From Candidatus Desulfopertinax cowenii (GTDB taxonomy: Bacteria > Bacillota > Desulfotomaculia > Desulfotomaculales > Desulforudaceae), in assembly GCA_001899445.1 (NCBI GenBank), contig MPOA01000002.1:124001-188000 (forward strand): DNA of 64,000 nucleotides. Reading direction: 5' to 3'. The notes under the pieces are model-generated. The model saw only the letters and a list, made by a program, of their open reading frames with translations. It was not told where the DNA came from and did no database searches. This document shows, in pieces, positions 62,502-64,000 of the stretch; the stretch's first letter is position 1; every line of letters starts with the position of its first letter. The translations under genes and the position numbers were made by a program.

Positions 62502-62768
62502 ATGATTGTCTCCACGGTAACGACCACCACGACTACAACCACCACGGCGCTGGCCTCAGTAGCCACGGTGCTGGGTCTGATTGCGGCGGTGCTTTTGATC
62601 GCACTGCTTGGCGCCCGGGAGCTGGCCGCGGCCCGGACGGTGGTGGGCCAGGGCTTGAAAACGTCCTTCGCCTTCGCCTTCAAAAGGTTCCTGACGGTCG
62701 CCATCGCACCACTGATCCTCGTATTCGCCGCCATCGTCATTACCGAGATCTTGTTGATCGTTTGCTGA
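62502..62768 (+). CDS. small membrane protein with poly-threonine N-terminus
   Basis: 88 residues from ATG 62502 (TTG 62499 also possible) behind GAGGAGGG. N-terminus MIVSTVTTTTTTTTTALASV, then a helix LGLIAAVLLIALLGARELAA and a second C-terminal helix (IAPLILVFAAIVITEILLIV). No family recognised. The nine threonines use mixed codons, so it is not simple base repeat drift. Confidence 0.6.
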   Translation: MIVSTVTTTTTTTTTALASVATVLGLIAAVLLIALLGARELAAARTVVGQGLKTSFAFAFKRFLTVAIAPLILVFAAIVITEILLIVC

Positions 62769-62835
62769 TGGGCAGGTAAGGCATCGGCGGAGCCTCCTGT
62801 AACCTGGGGCTGTTTGTTTTTTTAGCCCGACAGTG

Positions 62836-62875
62836 TAAAACAGGCCGGTCCGCTGAGGACCGACCCGTTTCACGT
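62836..62875 (-). terminator. terminator of the small minus-strand gene
   Basis: Long stem (GTGAAACGGGTCGGTCC / GGACCGGCCTGTTTTAC with few mismatches, loop TCAGC) just after the 62879 stop on the minus strand. A second hairpin with a T-rich loop follows at about 62805-62826. Confidence 0.6.
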
Positions 62876-62878
62876 TGA

Positions 62879-63058
62879 TCAGGTCTTTACCATGGGTCTG
62901 AATAGGTCGATAATGCCGAGAACGATGAGGGCCAGGCCGAATCCGATCAAGCCGGCGCCAAAGAGACCGGTGACGAAGAGCCAACCTACGGCCGCCACGA
63001 TGACGCCCAGGCCGATCACGATCCAGCTGGTGAGACTGCCACGGTTCGCTTCAGCCAT
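62879..63058 (-). CDS. small membrane protein (59 residues)
   Basis: ATG at 63058 behind an AAAGGAGGTGT site. Starts MAEANRGSLTSWIVIGLGV; two helices (VIVAAVGWLFVTGLFG, GLIGFGLALIVLGIIDLF) and a short charged end. The frame to 63067 adds MFR without better site. Similar in build to the 55-residue protein at 27116, but not clearly homologous. Confidence 0.7.
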   Translation of the reverse strand: MAEANRGSLTSWIVIGLGVIVAAVGWLFVTGLFGAGLIGFGLALIVLGIIDLFRPMVKT

Positions 63059-63134
63059 GCGGAACACCTCCTTTGGATCTTAGGATGTCCCGCGGGGCAG
63101 AAGAATATTCCACATGTTTTATCGATTGGCAGTT

Positions 63135-63914
63135 TTAGCGGATCATGAGACGGCGCATCAGGTGAACCGCGAAGGGGAGCAGTACGGCGGACACTAAAGC
63201 CAGCCAGAGGGTGCTGTACAGCAAGGTTGGGCTTAAGTCACCGGTAACCAAACCGCGGGTCAGAACCACCACGTGGTAGAGGGGGCTGCACCAGGCCAGC
63301 GTCTAGATGACCGGATGCAGGTCGGACAGGGGGAAGAAAACTCCCGAAAACAGGAACAGCGGGGTGATGATCAGGGAGAAGAAATAGTGAAAGCTGTCGA
63401 TGTTGGGAACCAGGCCGGTCCAGAGCAGGGACAGCAAAGCGAACTGGAAGCCGCCCAGGATCATTGCCAGCGGAATTAGCAGCGCCCAGGCGGACGGGAC
63501 CAGGCCCAGGGCGAAGATCACGAACAGGATGATTGAGCCGTACAGTACACTCTTGAACGTGCCCCAGAGCAACTCGCCCAGCACCACGTCGTCCATGCTC
63601 AGCGGGGTGGCCACCATGGCCTGGAAAGTCTTTTGGTACTTGAAGCGGACAAAGGTGCCGTAGGTGCACTCGTAGGTGGTGGCAAACATGGCCGAGGCGG
63701 CTACCAGGCCGGGGGCGAGGTAGTTCAGGTAGGGAAGCCCCTCCATGGGCCGCACGTAAACCCCGAGGCCGATGCCGAGCGCGGCCAGGTACAGCAGGGG
63801 TTCGACGAAGTTCAGCGCGACACAGGTCTTCCAGGTGCGCGCGAAGACCGTAAGGTGGCGCTGGAACACGCGCACGCTCAGGGGGGAGAAATCAAGGCGC
63901 AGGTTGCCGGTCAT
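63135..63914 (-). pseudogene. ABC-2 type permease interrupted by an in-frame amber codon
   Basis: Read from ATG 63914 this is a NodJ/DrrB-like ABC-2 permease: MTGNLRLDFSPLSVRVFQRH, GLVAASAMFATTYECTYGTF, LFLFSGVFFPLSDLHPVI, then TAG at 63303-63305, and the same frame continues TLAWCSPLYHVVVLTRGLVT to a normal stop at 63135 after RRRLMIR. Family members have Gln near this point, so CAG to TAG is likely. The first 203 residues end in the fifth helix region, so the truncated protein is probably inactive. A sequencing error or amber suppression is also possible. Confidence 0.85.
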
Positions 63915-64000
63915 GATTCGAAACCCCTTCCGGTAAGTTTCAGGAATACGTCCTCCAGCGTAGCCGGCCGGAGCAGCAGGCGGGAAAACCGGTGTTCCCG
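63911..64000 (-). CDS. ABC transporter ATP-binding protein, C-terminal end (partial)
   Basis: Only the last 29 codons are in the window: REHRFSRLLLRPATLEDVFL followed by KLTGRGFES and TGA. PATLEDVFLKLTGR is the typical end of DrrA/NodI-type ATPases. Its stop overlaps the ATG of the permease by 4 bases, so the two form an operon. Confidence 0.88.
   Translation of the reverse strand, partial: REHRFSRLLLRPATLEDVFLKLTGRGFES

Overview
The window looks like chromosomal DNA of a high-GC Firmicute of the Peptococcaceae / Desulfotomaculum-like clade (Desulforudis or Ammonifex would fit). This is inferred from the Bacillus-type order recO-glyQ-glyS-ccpN-(PPDK regulator)-dnaG-sigA-(tRNA)-trmK-nif3, a class A RNase P RNA, frequent GTG and TTG starts, strong GGAGG ribosome sites and GC-rich coding. 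No database search was possible, so family names rest on motif recognition.

Layout. (1) 1-4160: end of an MFS exporter, then a patch with two intact genes, nifS and mnmA, set among remnants: the C-terminus of a P-type metal ATPase, a nifU with an internal deletion, a thiM tail joined to the first 11 codons of metA behind an intact promoter and ribosome site, and one unidentified tail. (2) 4300-24840: housekeeping genes. These are rtcB and cca (RNA end joining and tRNA 3' ends), a secreted LysM/NlpC hydrolase, mgtE, ubiX, recO, glyQS, ccpN with the PPDK regulator, a 2H RNA phosphodiesterase, a flavin reductase, a dGTPase, dnaG, rpoD, two tRNAs, trmK, a NIF3 protein and rnpB. (3) 24969-29242: small accessory genes (YkgJ-like, PPC/DUF296, a coiled-coil protein, a small membrane peptide) and a CoA-disulfide-reductase-like flavoprotein with a rhodanese domain.

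(4) 29455-60425: about 31 kb of surface-polysaccharide genes, all on the + strand and mostly overlapping by 1-50 bases, so probably one or a few long transcripts. It encodes many glycosyltransferases, a B12-binding radical SAM enzyme, two HPr-kinase-like proteins side by side, a DegT aminotransferase, several epimerases, a NeuB/NeuA pair, two very large surface-carbohydrate proteins, a flippase and a Wzy/GT-C-like membrane protein. It also holds a second activated-sugar module (HpcH/HpaI aldolase, KdsB-like cytidylyltransferase, methyltransferase, hydroxyacid dehydrogenase, epimerase, HAD phosphatase) and a Ugd-Uxs pair for UDP-xylose. No initiating phosphosugar transferase or chain-length regulator was seen. 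(5) 60706-64000: a DUF1616 membrane protein, a CPBP protease, two small membrane proteins, and on the minus strand an ABC-2 permease interrupted by an in-frame amber codon with the end of its ATPase.

The items most worth following are the aldolase/KdsB-like ulosonic-acid module, the HprK-like pair with one degraded Walker A motif, the NeuB that lacks the usual C-terminal domain, the cluster of gene remnants near the left end, and the amber codon in the ABC permease.
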